Positions 8,485 to 17,223 of a DNA stretch of 64,000 bases are shown here, piece by piece. The notes under the pieces are model-generated. The model had not been told where the DNA came from, did no database searches, and saw nothing but the letters and a program-made list of their open reading frames with translations. Source of the DNA: Rhizobium sp. CG5 (GTDB taxonomy: Bacteria; Pseudomonadota; Alphaproteobacteria; Rhizobiales; Rhizobiaceae); the NCBI RefSeq assembly GCF_023701945.1, contig NZ_JABAEF010000005.1:124001-188000 (forward strand), in the 5' to 3' direction. Position numbers and translations under genes: made by a program. Each line of letters begins with the position of its first letter. Position 1 is the first letter of the stretch.

Positions 8485-8976
8485 TTGAAGAGACGGTATT
8501 TCGGTTCGGACAGAACATTTTTCGGCGGTGCCGCCATTGCCGCGTTACTGGTCGTCGGCGGCCTGTCGGGCTGCCAGACCGGTGAAGTCTTTCACAACGG
8601 CTATATCGTCGACGAGGATGCGCTGGCATTGGTGCCGGTCGGGGCCAGCCGCGAACAGGTCATTCTGTCGCTCGGCACGCCGTCCACCACGGCGACCTTC
8701 GATGGTGAGGTGTTCTACTACATCTCCCAGAAGCGCGTCCGCTCGGTGGCCTTCATGAAGCAGAAGCTGGTCGACCAGCAGATTCTGGCCATCTATTTCG
8801 ACAAGGACGGCGTCGTCGCGCAGCGTTCAAACTATACGCTCCAGGACGGCAAGGTGTTCGACACGATCTCCCGCACCACGCCGACCGGCGGCAAGGACCT
8901 CACCTTCCTGCAGCAGTTGCTGTCGGGCGGTGGCGGCGCCGCAAACAGCGTCAAGAACATGCTCAACGGGCTCTGA
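8485..8976 (+). CDS. bamE: Outer membrane assembly lipoprotein BamE (SmpA/OmlA)
   Basis: Lipoprotein component of the BAM machinery that inserts beta-barrel proteins. The TTG at 8485 is chosen because GGGAGA lies seven bases upstream and gives a compact lipoprotein signal (KRRYFGSDRTFFGGAAIAAL then LSGC); an ATG at 8470 adds five residues but has no RBS. The lipobox cysteine lies about residue 30. The mature domain carries the SmpA/OmlA fold: GASREQVILSLGTPSTT, followed by FYYIS and the DGVVAQRSNYTLQDGK strand. A strong terminator follows. It is divergent from the bc1 chaperone gene. Confidence 0.92.
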   Translation: MKRRYFGSDRTFFGGAAIAALLVVGGLSGCQTGEVFHNGYIVDEDALALVPVGASREQVILSLGTPSTTATFDGEVFYYISQKRVRSVAFMKQKLVDQQILAIYFDKDGVVAQRSNYTLQDGKVFDTISRTTPTGGKDLTFLQQLLSGGGGAANSVKNMLNGL

Positions 8977-9002
8977 GCCTCGGCAGACATATTCGGAAAC
9001 AC

Positions 9003-9040
9003 AAAACCCGCGGCTTCACCAGAAGCCGCGGGTTTTCTTT
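9003..9040. terminator. Bidirectional terminator
   Basis: A 15-bp perfect stem (9003-9017 with 9022-9036; core CCCGCGGCTTC) with loop ACCA, A-rich on the left and T-rich on the right, so it can end both bamE (plus) and hppA (minus). Confidence 0.9.
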
Positions 9041-9060
9041 TGTCTGATATCGATCCCGGC

Positions 9061-11199
9061 TCAGCCGGCCAGCACGGCCAGCAGCAACAGGGCGACGATA
9101 TTGGTGATCTTGATCGCCGGATTGACGGCGGGGCCGGCTGTGTCCTTGTAGGGGTCGCCGACCGTATCGCCGGTGACCGACGCCTTGTGGGCATCCGATC
9201 CCTTCAGATGGGTGGTGCCATCCTTGTCGACAAAACCGTCCTCGAAACTCTTCTTGGCATTGTCCCAGGCGCCGCCGCCCGACGTCATGGAAATGGCGAC
9301 GAACAGGCCGTTGACGATGACGCCCAGCAGGGACGCACCAAGGGCTGCGAAGGCCGAGGCCTTGGAGCCGGAAACCGCCAGCACGCCGAAATAGACGACC
9401 AGCGGTGCCAGCACCGGCAGCAGCGAGGGGATGATCATTTCGCGGATCGCCGCCTTGGTCAAAAGGTCGACCGCCCGGCCGTAATCGGGCTTGACGGTTC
9501 CCTGCATGATGCCGGGATTTTCGCGGAACTGCCGGCGCACTTCCTCGACGATGGAGCCTGCCGCCCGACCGACCGCGGTCATTGCGATACCACCGAACAG
9601 GTAGGGGATGAGACCGCCGAAGATCAGGCCGGCGACCACGTAAGGATTGGAGAGACTGAAGGAAATGTCGCCCATATTGGCGAAGTAGGGATATTTTTCG
9701 CTGTTGGCGGCAAAGAACTGCAGGTCGTTGGAATAGGCGGCAAACAGAACCAACGCGCCGAGGCCGGCCGAACCGATGGCATAGCCCTTGGTGACGGCCT
9801 TGGTGGTGTTGCCGACGGCATCGAGCGCATCGGTGGACTTGCGCACTTCCGGCGGCAGATGGGCCATTTCGGCAATGCCACCGGCATTGTCGGTGACCGG
9901 GCCGAAGGCATCGAGTGCGACGATCATGCCGGCCAGGCCGAGCATGGTGGTGACCGCGATCGCCGTGCCGAACAGGCCGGCGAACTGGTAGGTCGAGATG
10001 ATGCCGCCAACGATGACGATCGCCGGCAGGGCGGTCGATTCCAGCGACACCGCCAGCCCCTGGATGACATTGGTGCCATGGCCGGTGACCGATGCCTGGG
10101 CGATGGAATTGACCGGACGCTTGTTGGTGCCGGTGTAATATTCGGTGATGACCACGATCAGCGCCGTGACGACCAGGCCGAGGATGCCGCAGATGAACAG
10201 GTTGGTGCCGGTAATGTCCATGCCGGCAACGGTGCCGATCGAGCCCCAGCCAACGGTCGCCGAGGTGGCGCCGGCAAGGCCGAGGATCGACAGAAGGCCG
10301 GTAACGATCAGCCCCTTGTAAAGGGCGCCCATGATCGAGCCATTGGTGCCGAGCTTGACGAAAAACGTACCGATGATCGAGGTCACGATGCAGGCACCGC
10401 AGATTGCCAGCGGATAGATCATCACCGTTTCCAGCAAGGGACTGGCGGCAAAGAAGATGGCCGCCAAGACCATGGTGGCGACCACCGAGACTGCATAGGT
10501 CTCGAACAGGTCGGCTGCCATGCCGGCGCAGTCGCCGACATTGTCGCCGACATTGTCGGCAATGGTGGCGGGGTTGCGCGGGTCGTCTTCCGGGATGCCG
10601 GCTTCCACCTTGCCGACGAGATCGCCGCCGACATCGGCGCCCTTGGTGAAGATGCCGCCGCCGAGACGGGCGAAGATGGAGATCAGCGATGCCCCGAAGC
10701 CCAGCGCCACCAGCGCGTCGATCACTTCACGCGAGCCACTGGCATGGCCCATCAGCGCCGTCAGAACAAAGAAATAGACCGCGACGCCGAGCAGGGCGAG
10801 GCCTGCCACCAGCATGCCGGTGATGGCGCCGGACTTGAAGGCGATGTCGAGGCCGGCCGCCAGGCTCTGGGATGCGGCCTGGGCCGTGCGAACATTGGCA
10901 CGAACGGACACATGCATGCCGATGAAACCGGCAGCACCGGACAGGACGGCGCCGATCAGGAAGCCGATCGCGGCCGCGCCCGAGAGAAGATACCAGGCCA
11001 GCACGAAGACGACGGCGCCCACCATGGCAATGGTCATGTACTGGCGCATCAGATAGGCCTGCGCGCCTTCACGGATATAACCGGCGATCTCCTGCATGCG
11101 TGCGTTGCCCTGGTCGGCGGCAAGTACGGATTTGGTAGCCCAGACCGCATAGGCGATCGAAAGCAAGCCGCATAAGATCACGCCCAATAAAACTGTCAT
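9061..11199 (-). CDS. hppA: H+-translocating membrane pyrophosphatase
   Basis: Integral membrane enzyme that couples hydrolysis of pyrophosphate to proton export (712 aa, about 16 helices). The ATG at 11199 follows GGAGGG by eight bases; the earlier TTG is too close to it. Catalytic motifs seen are [39 protein letters not shown] and the late [15 protein letters not shown]. The GNTTKAV segment has a lysine where K+-dependent enzymes carry alanine, which places it in the K+-independent proton-pumping class. It recycles PPi from biosynthesis and can energise the membrane under stress. It stands as a single gene between terminators. Confidence 0.96.
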   Translation of the reverse strand: MTVLLGVILCGLLSIAYAVWATKSVLAADQGNARMQEIAGYIREGAQAYLMRQYMTIAMVGAVVFVLAWYLLSGAAAIGFLIGAVLSGAAGFIGMHVSVRANVRTAQAASQSLAAGLDIAFKSGAITGMLVAGLALLGVAVYFFVLTALMGHASGSREVIDALVALGFGASLISIFARLGGGIFTKGADVGGDLVGKVEAGIPEDDPRNPATIADNVGDNVGDCAGMAADLFETYAVSVVATMVLAAIFFAASPLLETVMIYPLAICGACIVTSIIGTFFVKLGTNGSIMGALYKGLIVTGLLSILGLAGATSATVGWGSIGTVAGMDITGTNLFICGILGLVVTALIVVITEYYTGTNKRPVNSIAQASVTGHGTNVIQGLAVSLESTALPAIVIVGGIISTYQFAGLFGTAIAVTTMLGLAGMIVALDAFGPVTDNAGGIAEMAHLPPEVRKSTDALDAVGNTTKAVTKGYAIGSAGLGALVLFAAYSNDLQFFAANSEKYPYFANMGDISFSLSNPYVVAGLIFGGLIPYLFGGIAMTAVGRAAGSIVEEVRRQFRENPGIMQGTVKPDYGRAVDLLTKAAIREMIIPSLLPVLAPLVVYFGVLAVSGSKASAFAALGASLLGVIVNGLFVAISMTSGGGAWDNAKKSFEDGFVDKDGTTHLKGSDAHKASVTGDTVGDPYKDTAGPAVNPAIKITNIVALLLLAVLAG

Positions 11200-11356
11200 T
11201 CGCAATACCCTCCAGTATCGACCGCGCCATGCTCCTCCGCGTGGTCGTAATTCCGCGCCTGGTCTCGGCCCCTCCTCAGAAGCCTACCGGCACGGGGCGA
11301 GATTGCGTTGATGATGGGGTCGCGTCAAGTGCTGCTTTTCCGTCCGGCAATACAGC

Positions 11357-11382
11357 GAACCGGCGAATTGTCGCGCCGGTTC
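11357..11382. other. Hairpin upstream of hppA
   Basis: An 8-bp perfect stem, GAACCGGC (11357-11364) with GCCGGTTC (11375-11382), loop of 10 bases, no T-tract on either strand. It lies in the 224-base gap between hppA and the MFS gene and could be a weak terminator for the MFS gene or part of the hppA leader. Confidence 0.35.
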
Positions 11383-11423
11383 TTGATAGACCGCAAGTTG
11401 TGAATGGGGCCGGAGATCGGGCT

Positions 11424-12653
11424 TCAGGCCGGTTTGGTGCGGGCGCTGGCGCGCATCTGCAGGATCACCAGAATGAGGCAGGTGATGGTCACCGGCCAGA
11501 TCACCAGGTTCATGATCGACCAGCCATAGGCGGAAAACACCTTGCCGGAGGAAAAGGACGACAGCGCCACGATGCCGAACAGCACGATGTCGTGGAAACC
11601 CTGCACCTTGTCGGCCTCATGGGGACGATAGCTCGACGCGACGATGGCGGTGGCGCCGATGAAGCCGAAGTTCCAGCCGATACCAAGCAGCACCAGCGCG
11701 CTCCAGAAATTCCAAAGCTCGACGCCCATATGGGCGACGATGGCGCAGGCCATCAGGATGAGAAGGCCGGCCGCGACGACTTTTTCCGTTCCGAACCGGG
11801 TGATCAGCATGCCGGTGAAAAAGCTCGGGGCGAACATGGCAATGACATGCCACTGGATGCCGAGGGTGGCGAGATCCGACGAGAAGCCGCAACCGACGAC
11901 CATGGCCAGCGGCGCGCCGGTCATCATGAAGGTCATCAGCGCATAGGAACTGACGCCGCAGATCATGCCGGTGATGAAGCGCTGCGTCATGACGATGTCG
12001 CGCAAGGGTCGGGCGGCCTCGCCGTTGATGCCGACCTTGCCGACGGGTTCCGGCAGCTTCAGGAAGGACAGCACGACGATGGCGGCCAGCATCAGCGGGA
12101 TCAGGCCGACGAAGGCGCCGGCAAACAGCACCGGCTCGAAGGCGTCCTTGGCCCAGATCGCCAGCTGCGGCCCGACAATGGCGGAGATGATGCCGCCGGC
12201 CAGGATCCAGGAGATCGCCTTGCCCTTGAAAAAAGAGGGCGAGGCATCGGCCGCGGCAAAGCGGATCTTCTGGGTGAAGCCGCCCGACAGGCCGATCAGC
12301 AGCAGGCCGAAGGCAAAGAGCCAGAATTCGGAGCGAAACAGCGCAAGGGCTGCGACCGCGCCGCCGATGGCAGCCATGGCGGCACCGAGCATGAAGCTCG
12401 CCTTGCGGCCGAGAAAGCGCGACAGGGCGGCAATGACGATGGCGCCGATGGCCACGCCGATATTGAAGCCGGTGAGCGGTGCGGTTGCCAGCGACTTGTC
12501 GGCGCCGAGCAGCTGATAGCCGGCAAGGCCGCCGACCGCAAAGCTCAAAGGCGCTGCCGAGCCGAGGATCGACTGGGCGGCGGCGAGAATCATCACATTG
12601 CGCTTGGCGGAGCGCAGTTGACCTTCGATCCCCTGCCCGTCGCCAGCACCCAT
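11424..12653 (-). CDS. MFS transporter
   Basis: Twelve-helix major facilitator protein (409 aa from ATG 12653; the longer frame runs back into nusB and lacks membrane helices). The first helix is ILAAAQSILGSAAPLSFAVGG, and the loop after helix 2 has the SRFLGRKASF variant of the MFS GxxxDRxGR motif. The second half shows the repeat around FFTGMLITRFGTEKV. The substrate cannot be told. A GGAGAGCAGG site precedes the start. It follows nusB by 28 bases and is probably in the ribH-nusB transcript, a conserved order in Rhizobiaceae. Confidence 0.88.
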   Translation of the reverse strand: MGAGDGQGIEGQLRSAKRNVMILAAAQSILGSAAPLSFAVGGLAGYQLLGADKSLATAPLTGFNIGVAIGAIVIAALSRFLGRKASFMLGAAMAAIGGAVAALALFRSEFWLFAFGLLLIGLSGGFTQKIRFAAADASPSFFKGKAISWILAGGIISAIVGPQLAIWAKDAFEPVLFAGAFVGLIPLMLAAIVVLSFLKLPEPVGKVGINGEAARPLRDIVMTQRFITGMICGVSSYALMTFMMTGAPLAMVVGCGFSSDLATLGIQWHVIAMFAPSFFTGMLITRFGTEKVVAAGLLILMACAIVAHMGVELWNFWSALVLLGIGWNFGFIGATAIVASSYRPHEADKVQGFHDIVLFGIVALSSFSSGKVFSAYGWSIMNLVIWPVTITCLILVILQMRASARTKPA

Positions 12654-12681
12654 GACCTGCTCTCCGATGTCGTCGTTCTGT

Positions 12682-13164
12682 TTACTTGACGGTCTGAACC
12701 CGAACCTGCTTGGCAATGCGATCGAGAACCGCATTGACGAGCTTGGGCTCTTCGTCCTCGAAAAACGCATGGGCGATTTCGACATATTCCGTGACGATCA
12801 CCGCGATCGGAACGTCCTTGCGCTCCAGCAGTTCGAAAGCGCCGGCGCGCAGAATGGCGCGCACCGTGCTGTCCATGCGCGACAGGGACCAGTCATCCTG
12901 CAGAGCCTGGCGGATCAGCGGATCGATGACGGTCTGGTCGCGCACGACGCCGGCGACGATGGAGCGGAACCACGAGGCATCGGCCTTCAGATAGGTATCG
13001 CCATCGATTTCCTGGCCGAGCCGGTGCGCCTCATATTCGGCGACCACTTCGAGCACGCCGGTACCGCCGATATCCATCTGATAGAGAGCCTGGACGGCGG
13101 CAAGGCGGGCAGCGCCGCGCTGGTTGGCCGTCTTGACCGGCGGCTTGTTGTCTTCCGTCGTCAT
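12682..13164 (-). CDS. nusB: Transcription antitermination factor NusB
   Basis: Binds boxA RNA with NusE (S10) to promote antitermination on rRNA operons. The 160-residue all-helical protein shows the family features [17 protein letters not shown] near residues 18-34, the DPLIRQAL helix, and the [33 protein letters not shown] block near the C-terminus (abridged), the latter being the best-conserved part. It starts three bases after the ribH stop, and the two genes are almost always paired in bacteria because both are small housekeeping genes. Confidence 0.95.
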   Translation of the reverse strand: MTTEDNKPPVKTANQRGAARLAAVQALYQMDIGGTGVLEVVAEYEAHRLGQEIDGDTYLKADASWFRSIVAGVVRDQTVIDPLIRQALQDDWSLSRMDSTVRAILRAGAFELLERKDVPIAVIVTEYVEIAHAFFEDEEPKLVNAVLDRIAKQVRVQTVK

Positions 13165-13167
13165 GGC

Positions 13168-13626
13168 TCAGCCGCCCAATTTCGTCTTCAGTTCAATCAT
13201 CGTCAAAGCGGCACGGGCCGCAAAGCCACCCTTGTCCTTTTCCGTCTTGCGCACGCGGGCCCAGGCCTGTGCTTCGTTCTCGACGGTCATGATGCCATTG
13301 CCGATCGGCAGGGATTCCGACACGGCCAGATCCATCAGGGCACGGGAGGATTCGGTGGCGACGATGTCGAAATGGAAGGTTTCGCCGCGGATGACCATGC
13401 CGAGCGCGACAAAGCCATCATAGTCGGTGCCGCCCTGATCGGCACCATCGAGCGCCATCGAGATGGCTGCGGGAATTTCCAGGGCACCGGGAACGGTGAT
13501 GACGTCATAGCTGGCGCCGGCGTCGTCCAGTGCGGATTTTGCACCGTCGAGCAGGGCATCGGCCATGTCGTCGTAAAAGCGCGCTTCGACGATCAACAGA
13601 TGCGGCGCGGATGTGTGGTCTGGCAT
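13168..13626 (-). CDS. ribH: 6,7-dimethyl-8-ribityllumazine synthase
   Basis: Condenses 5-amino-6-ribitylaminouracil with 3,4-dihydroxy-2-butanone 4-phosphate in riboflavin synthesis (152 aa). Motifs seen are [17 protein letters not shown], the PGALEIPAA loop, [16 protein letters not shown] with the catalytic His, and [15 protein letters not shown]. The start at 13626 ([17 protein letters not shown]) has an AGGGTGAAG site; the longer frame adds a non-conserved stretch. Followed by nusB after three bases. No FMN riboswitch sequence is recognisable upstream. Confidence 0.95.
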   Translation of the reverse strand: MPDHTSAPHLLIVEARFYDDMADALLDGAKSALDDAGASYDVITVPGALEIPAAISMALDGADQGGTDYDGFVALGMVIRGETFHFDIVATESSRALMDLAVSESLPIGNGIMTVENEAQAWARVRKTEKDKGGFAARAALTMIELKTKLGG

Positions 13627-13805
13627 GATCTTCACCCTAAATCGGACGGAAAATACGGCGAGCGCCGAACAGAGGGCGGTCAAACCACTTCGCACCGCCA
13701 TTGGCAAGTGTTTTTAGAAAGGCCTGTCGGAAATGCCGCTTTTCTTGCATGGTGCGCCGGCGTTGCCCAACTCCACCCGCCTTGCCGCCGCAAAAGGATA
13801 CTCCC

Positions 13806-14306
13806 ATGCCGGATCCTGCCAAATCGATCATTACGCTGCGCGACCTGGCGCTTGAGCCGTTTTCGCAAGGGGCATTCTACGCCGGTGCCGGAGCCACCCT
13901 CGGCCCGATGCTTGGCCTCAAGGGCCTCGGCCTCAGCTATAGCGAGGTGCCGCCCGGCAAGTCCTCCTGTCCGTTCCACAATCACCATGTCGAAGACGAA
14001 GTCTTCGTCATCCTGTCAGGACGGGGAACCTACCGGCTGGGTGCCGAGCGGCTGGACTGCAAGGCGGGCGATGTGCTGGGGGCGCCGGCCGGCGGGCCTG
14101 ACACGGCGCACCAGATCATCAATACGGGCGACGAGCCGCTGATCTATCTGGCGGTCTCGACCAAGGCGAAGACCGAAGTGGTCGAATATCCCGACTCGGG
14201 CAAGGTGCTGACCAAGACCAGCGATGCCGAGGGCCGGCCGGTGTTCCGCCAGATGGTCCGGCCGACAGGGTCGCTCGATTACTGGGACGGCGAGCCCGGC
14301 AGCTGA
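13806..14306 (+). CDS. Cupin domain protein
   Basis: A 166-residue single-domain cupin. Cupin motif 1 is at about residues 54-70, SCPFHNHHVEDEVFVILSGRG, with two His and a Glu as metal ligands; motif 2 is GDVLGAPAGGPDTAHQIIN near residues 90-107 with the fourth ligand His. The C-terminal part (VVEYPDSGKVL then SLDYWDGEP) matches small stand-alone rhizobial cupins of unknown substrate. The start at 13806 removes an arginine-rich extension that lacks conserved character. It is divergent from ribH. Confidence 0.85.
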   Translation: MPDPAKSIITLRDLALEPFSQGAFYAGAGATLGPMLGLKGLGLSYSEVPPGKSSCPFHNHHVEDEVFVILSGRGTYRLGAERLDCKAGDVLGAPAGGPDTAHQIINTGDEPLIYLAVSTKAKTEVVEYPDSGKVLTKTSDAEGRPVFRQMVRPTGSLDYWDGEPGS

Positions 14307-14410
14307 GCGGCTGAGCACCGCACATAGTTATGTTACATAATTTTAATGATTCATAACCGGATCAATTCCGCAGGTGGCGCGTTTTGGCATCATTGATGAA
14401 AGGAACTGAT

Positions 14411-14698
14411 ATGAATAAAATGATCGTCGCCCTGATGGGCGCCTCTTTTCTCTTCACCCCCGCTGCCTTTGCCCAGGAACAGAAGAAGCCGCCGGCAGGC
14501 CAGCAGCAGCAGCCCGTGGTTATCGAGAAGGGCAAGATGCTGCCGGCTGACCATCGTGGCCAGCGGGTCTCGGACAAGGATATCAAGCAGCGCAAGCTGC
14601 GCAATCCCGGACAGGGCGAGCGCTGGGTCGAGGTGGACGGCACTTTTGTGCTGATCAATGTCGCGACCGGCATGATCGTCAGTTCCATGGGCAGGTAA
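14411..14698 (+). CDS. Small exported RcnB-like protein
   Basis: A 95-residue protein with a Sec signal peptide (MNKMIVALMGASFLFTPAAFA). The mature part resembles the C-terminal domain of RcnB-type periplasmic proteins: basic RKLRNPGQGERWVEVDGTFVLINVATGMIV. RcnB of E. coli modulates nickel/cobalt efflux, but many alphaproteobacterial members have no known metal role. A glutamine/proline-rich linker (KKPPAGQQQQP) follows the signal. The start at 14411 is preceded by AAAGGAA. A terminator follows at 14730. Confidence 0.72.
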   Translation: MNKMIVALMGASFLFTPAAFAQEQKKPPAGQQQQPVVIEKGKMLPADHRGQRVSDKDIKQRKLRNPGQGERWVEVDGTFVLINVATGMIVSSMGR

Positions 14699-14729
14699 CG
14701 GCACTCTGTCTTTAGACAGGATTGCCAGC

Positions 14730-14757
14730 AAACGCGGTCTTCGGGCCGCGTTTTTTT
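14730..14757 (+). terminator. Rho-independent terminator
   Basis: Stem AAACGCGG (14730-14737) with CCGCGTTT (14746-14753) and a T-run to 14757, 31 bases after the RcnB-like gene stop. Confidence 0.85.
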
Positions 14758-14962
14758 GTGCCATGACAGGCTCCCGCAGTTCGCTTAAAAAGCGCCTGCG
14801 CGGCCGCCTGGAATCGGGCAAATTGATGGCTGTCAAAATGAATTATTCTTAATACAATTCAAAGGCTTATTTCCAGAAAAAGCCGCAATCGGATCCAATA
14901 TCTCTCCTTGCACGGCCACCGGGAATGGTCCCGACCGCAGGTTTCATTGAAAGGAAAAAACG

Positions 14963-15328
14963 ATGAATCCCTTTGCGAAAATTGCCAGCGCCACCCTTAT
15001 GTCCGCCATCGCCTTCGGCAGCTACAGCTATGCGTCCGATGCCAAAACGATGTTGATAACACCGCAGCAGATCGACGCCATCGTGAAAAACGACAAGGCG
15101 CCACGCTTCGACGTCGCGACCCTCGACTCGCTCGACAGGCACGACCCGGTCTATACCCGCTACAATGATCGAGATCCGGCCAAGTCGGAGGAGAGCCTCG
15201 AACTGCAGGCTTCCATCAAGGCCAACACGGTGCTCCTAAACGACCTGAGGGCCCAGCAGGTCGAGGTCGACAACATCGTCGCTGCCGCACAGGCAGCCGA
15301 TGGCAGCCTGACGATCTACGTTCGCTGA
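14963..15328 (+). CDS. Exported protein of unknown function (121 aa)
   Basis: Starts with a signal peptide (MNPFAKIASATLMSAIAFGS, cleavage near YAS-DA about residue 25). The mature part is hydrophilic with no cysteine; ITPQQIDAIVKNDKAPRFDV and the LELQASIKANTVLLNDLRAQ helix near residues 79-98 may form a short coiled coil. The ribosome binding site AAAGGA lies before the ATG. No family is recognised. The upstream 260 bases are AT-rich (AATTATTCTTAATACAATTC), so expression is likely from its own promoter. Confidence 0.65.
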   Translation: MNPFAKIASATLMSAIAFGSYSYASDAKTMLITPQQIDAIVKNDKAPRFDVATLDSLDRHDPVYTRYNDRDPAKSEESLELQASIKANTVLLNDLRAQQVEVDNIVAAAQAADGSLTIYVR

Positions 15329-15361
15329 TCCCTGTCTCGACCCCGTTCCAAGTTCCGGTAT

Positions 15362-15390
15362 GGCCCCTGCGCGATGATGGCGCGGGGGCC
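15362..15390 (+). other. Stable hairpin, possible weak terminator
   Basis: GGCCCCTGCGC (15362-15372) pairs with GCGCGGGGGCC (15380-15390), one G-U pair, loop of seven. It has no immediate T-run (GAATGCGTTTTC follows), so intrinsic termination would be weak. Confidence 0.5.
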
Positions 15391-15418
15391 GAATGCGTTT
15401 TCAGCGCTCTGTTTTCAA

Positions 15419-15443
15419 GGAACAAAACCTCGGCTCCGAGGTT
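15419..15443 (+). promoter_or_regulatory. Candidate EcfG/RpoE2 (general stress) promoter
   Basis: GGAAC at 15419-15423, then 18 bases, then TT at 15442-15443, matching the GGAAC-N18/19-TT pattern of rhizobial general stress response promoters. The spacer holds a perfect 8-bp inverted repeat (AACCTCGG 15426-15433, CCGAGGTT 15436-15443). It lies 78 bases upstream of the 25-residue peptide ATG. Confidence 0.55.
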
Positions 15444-15520
15444 ATGGCGACAACGAGGGTGGCGGTGTTGCTCTTCGTTCTTTGCAAAATAAAACGCAGC
15501 ATTGCTGACAGGAGGACATC

Positions 15521-15598
15521 ATGGGTCGCGGTATTTTACTCTGGTTTCTCGGGATCCCGATCCCGCTCATTATTCTTATCATGCTGTTCTGGCGCTAG
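15521..15598 (+). CDS. 25-residue hydrophobic membrane peptide
   Basis: ATG at 15521 with a perfect AGGAGG at 15510-15515, stop TAG at 15596. The product begins MGRGILLWFLGIPIPLIILI and ends with MLFWR: one membrane helix of about 20 residues with a GIPIP kink. Very similar short proteins starting MGRGxLLWLLGIPIP are scattered in proteobacterial genomes (from memory), usually near stress genes, and have no known role. It is followed after three bases by the 306-residue membrane protein, so the two are translated from one mRNA, likely under the candidate stress promoter upstream. Confidence 0.75.
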   Translation: MGRGILLWFLGIPIPLIILIMLFWR

Positions 15599-15601
15599 GG
15601 G

Positions 15602-16522
15602 ATGGAGATGGCCATTCCAGTCTCCTCCACGTCCGCTTCCGGCTCCGTAATGCCGGTGGAATCATCGAAATCCGGCGTCTCCTGGGGCGCCATCATTGCC
15701 GGCGCCGTGGCGGCTTCGGCGGTCACCGTGGTTCTGCTGCTGGTCGGCTCGGGCATTGGCCTCACCATGGTGTCGCCGTTTGCCGGCGAGAGCAGCTCGC
15801 TCGTCACCATTGGTGCTGCCACAGCCGTCTGGCTGATTGTCGTGCAATGGCTGTCGGCTGGCCTCGGTGGTTATCTGACCGGCCGTCTGCGGACCAAATG
15901 GGTCGGCGTGCATACGGACGAAGTTTTCTTCCGTGACACCGCCCATGGCTTTCTCGGCTGGGCGCTCGGCACACTGCTGGTGGCCGGCGTCCTGACATCG
16001 GCTGTCTCGTCGGCCATCGGCGTCGGTGTGCAGGCAACGGCAACTGCCGCCGGCGCAACCGGTGCTGCCGGTGTCGCCGCCGCGTCGCAGGCCGATCCGA
16101 GTGCCAGCGGCTTCTCGGTCGATTATTTCACCGATTCGCTGCTGCGCCCGGCAAATCCTGCGGCCGCTCCGGCTGGACAGGCCGACGAACAGGTCACCGC
16201 ACAGGTCTCGCGGATCCTGGTCAATGGCGCCGTCGAAGGCACCATGCCGGACGCTGACAAGACCTATCTGTCGCAGGTCGTGGCAGCGCGCACCGGTCTG
16301 ACAGAGGCCGATGCCCGCACACGGGTCGATGCAACGCTTGCCACGATCGAGGAAACCAAGGTCGCAGCACAAGAAGCTGCCGATACCGCCAAGAAGACGG
16401 CCACCACCGTCGCTCTCGTCGGCGCCCTGTCGCTCATGGTCGGCGCCTTCATCGCCAGCGTTGCCGCGGCCCTTGGCGGTCGCCAGCGGGACGAAGAAGA
16501 AGACCTGATCGTCGTTCGTTAA
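15602..16522 (+). CDS. Predicted inner-membrane protein of unknown function
   Basis: A 306-residue protein with membrane helices near residues 27-56 (SWGAIIAGAVAASAVTVVLL), 65-95, 117-145 and a final one near 268-293 (TATTVALVGALSLMVGAFIA). Between helices 3 and 4 lies a long soluble alanine-rich region with QVSRILVNGAVEGTMPDADK and VDATLATIEETKVAAQEAAD, the latter likely coiled coil. This layout occurs in many rhizobial genomes as an uncharacterised stress-associated protein. It directly follows the 25-residue peptide. A hairpin terminator shared with ribE follows. Confidence 0.75.
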   Translation: MEMAIPVSSTSASGSVMPVESSKSGVSWGAIIAGAVAASAVTVVLLLVGSGIGLTMVSPFAGESSSLVTIGAATAVWLIVVQWLSAGLGGYLTGRLRTKWVGVHTDEVFFRDTAHGFLGWALGTLLVAGVLTSAVSSAIGVGVQATATAAGATGAAGVAAASQADPSASGFSVDYFTDSLLRPANPAAAPAGQADEQVTAQVSRILVNGAVEGTMPDADKTYLSQVVAARTGLTEADARTRVDATLATIEETKVAAQEAADTAKKTATTVALVGALSLMVGAFIASVAAALGGRQRDEEEDLIVVR

Positions 16523-16545
16523 GCCGACGACATTCCCAAACAGAC

Positions 16546-16577
16546 AAGGCCCGGGCGGCATCACTGCCCGGGCCTTT
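16546..16577. terminator. Bidirectional terminator between membrane protein and ribE
   Basis: Perfect 11-bp stem AAGGCCCGGGC (16546-16556) with GCCCGGGCCTT (16566-16576). The T-run is short, so strength is uncertain. It separates two convergent genes. Confidence 0.75.
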
Positions 16578-16602
16578 CCCATGTTTAAATCAGCTTGCCC
16601 CT

Positions 16603-17223
16603 CTATTCCGGCCGGGAACCCGGAAACTCCGCAAGCCTTGCGGCATAACGCGCCATGGTATCAACTTCGAAATTGACGAAGTCGCCGGCCTTGCGCTCGC
16701 CCCAGGTGGTCACTTCCAGCGTGTGACGGATCAGCAGCACATCGAAATCGCAATGATCGACCTTGTTGACGGTCAGCGAGGTGCCGTCGAGCGCCACGGA
16801 GCCCTTGGGCGCCACGAAGCGCGCCAGAGGTTCGGGCACCCGCAGGGTGTAGCGCGTCGCATCGCCTTCTGACGTGACCGAAATGATCTCCGCCTTGCCG
16901 TCGACATGGCCGGAGACGATATGGCCGCCGAGTTCGTCGCCGATCTTCAGCGACCGCTCCAGATTGATATGGGTGCCCTTGCTCCAGGTGGCGATCGTGG
17001 TCAGACGCAGCGCCTCTTCCCAGGCCTCGACCTCGAACCAGCGGGCATTGCTGCCCTCGTCCGGCAGACCGGTCACGGTCAGGCAGGTGCCGGAATGGGC
17101 GATCGAGGCGCCCATGGCGATGGTGGCGGGATCGTAATTGGTGGCGATCCTGAGCTTCACACCTTCTTTTAAAGGGGTAACGCTCTCAACGGTGCCGATA
17201 TCGGTGACAATGCCGGTAAACAT
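16603..17223 (-). CDS. ribE: Riboflavin synthase alpha subunit
   Basis: Dismutates two lumazine molecules to riboflavin (206 aa). It shows the two tandem lumazine-binding repeats: MFTGIVTDIGTV ... SIAHSGTCLTVT in the first and EPLARFVAPKGSVALDGTSLTVN in the second, plus HIVSGHVDG. The ATG at 17221-17223 overlaps the ribD stop (ATGA), so the two are translationally coupled. It ends the glyA-nrdR-ribD-ribE run. The leading methionine encoded by TTG in the longer frame is not needed. Confidence 0.95.
   Translation of the reverse strand: MFTGIVTDIGTVESVTPLKEGVKLRIATNYDPATIAMGASIAHSGTCLTVTGLPDEGSNARWFEVEAWEEALRLTTIATWSKGTHINLERSLKIGDELGGHIVSGHVDGKAEIISVTSEGDATRYTLRVPEPLARFVAPKGSVALDGTSLTVNKVDHCDFDVLLIRHTLEVTTWGERKAGDFVNFEVDTMARYAARLAEFPGSRPE

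Noticed and set aside
9040..11175. 711-codon plus-strand ORF opposite hppA
   Set aside because: Histidine/aspartate/glycine-rich shadow of hppA, no independent support.
13627..13805. FMN riboswitch upstream of ribH
   Set aside because: No recognisable conserved RFN-type core in this 179-base gap.
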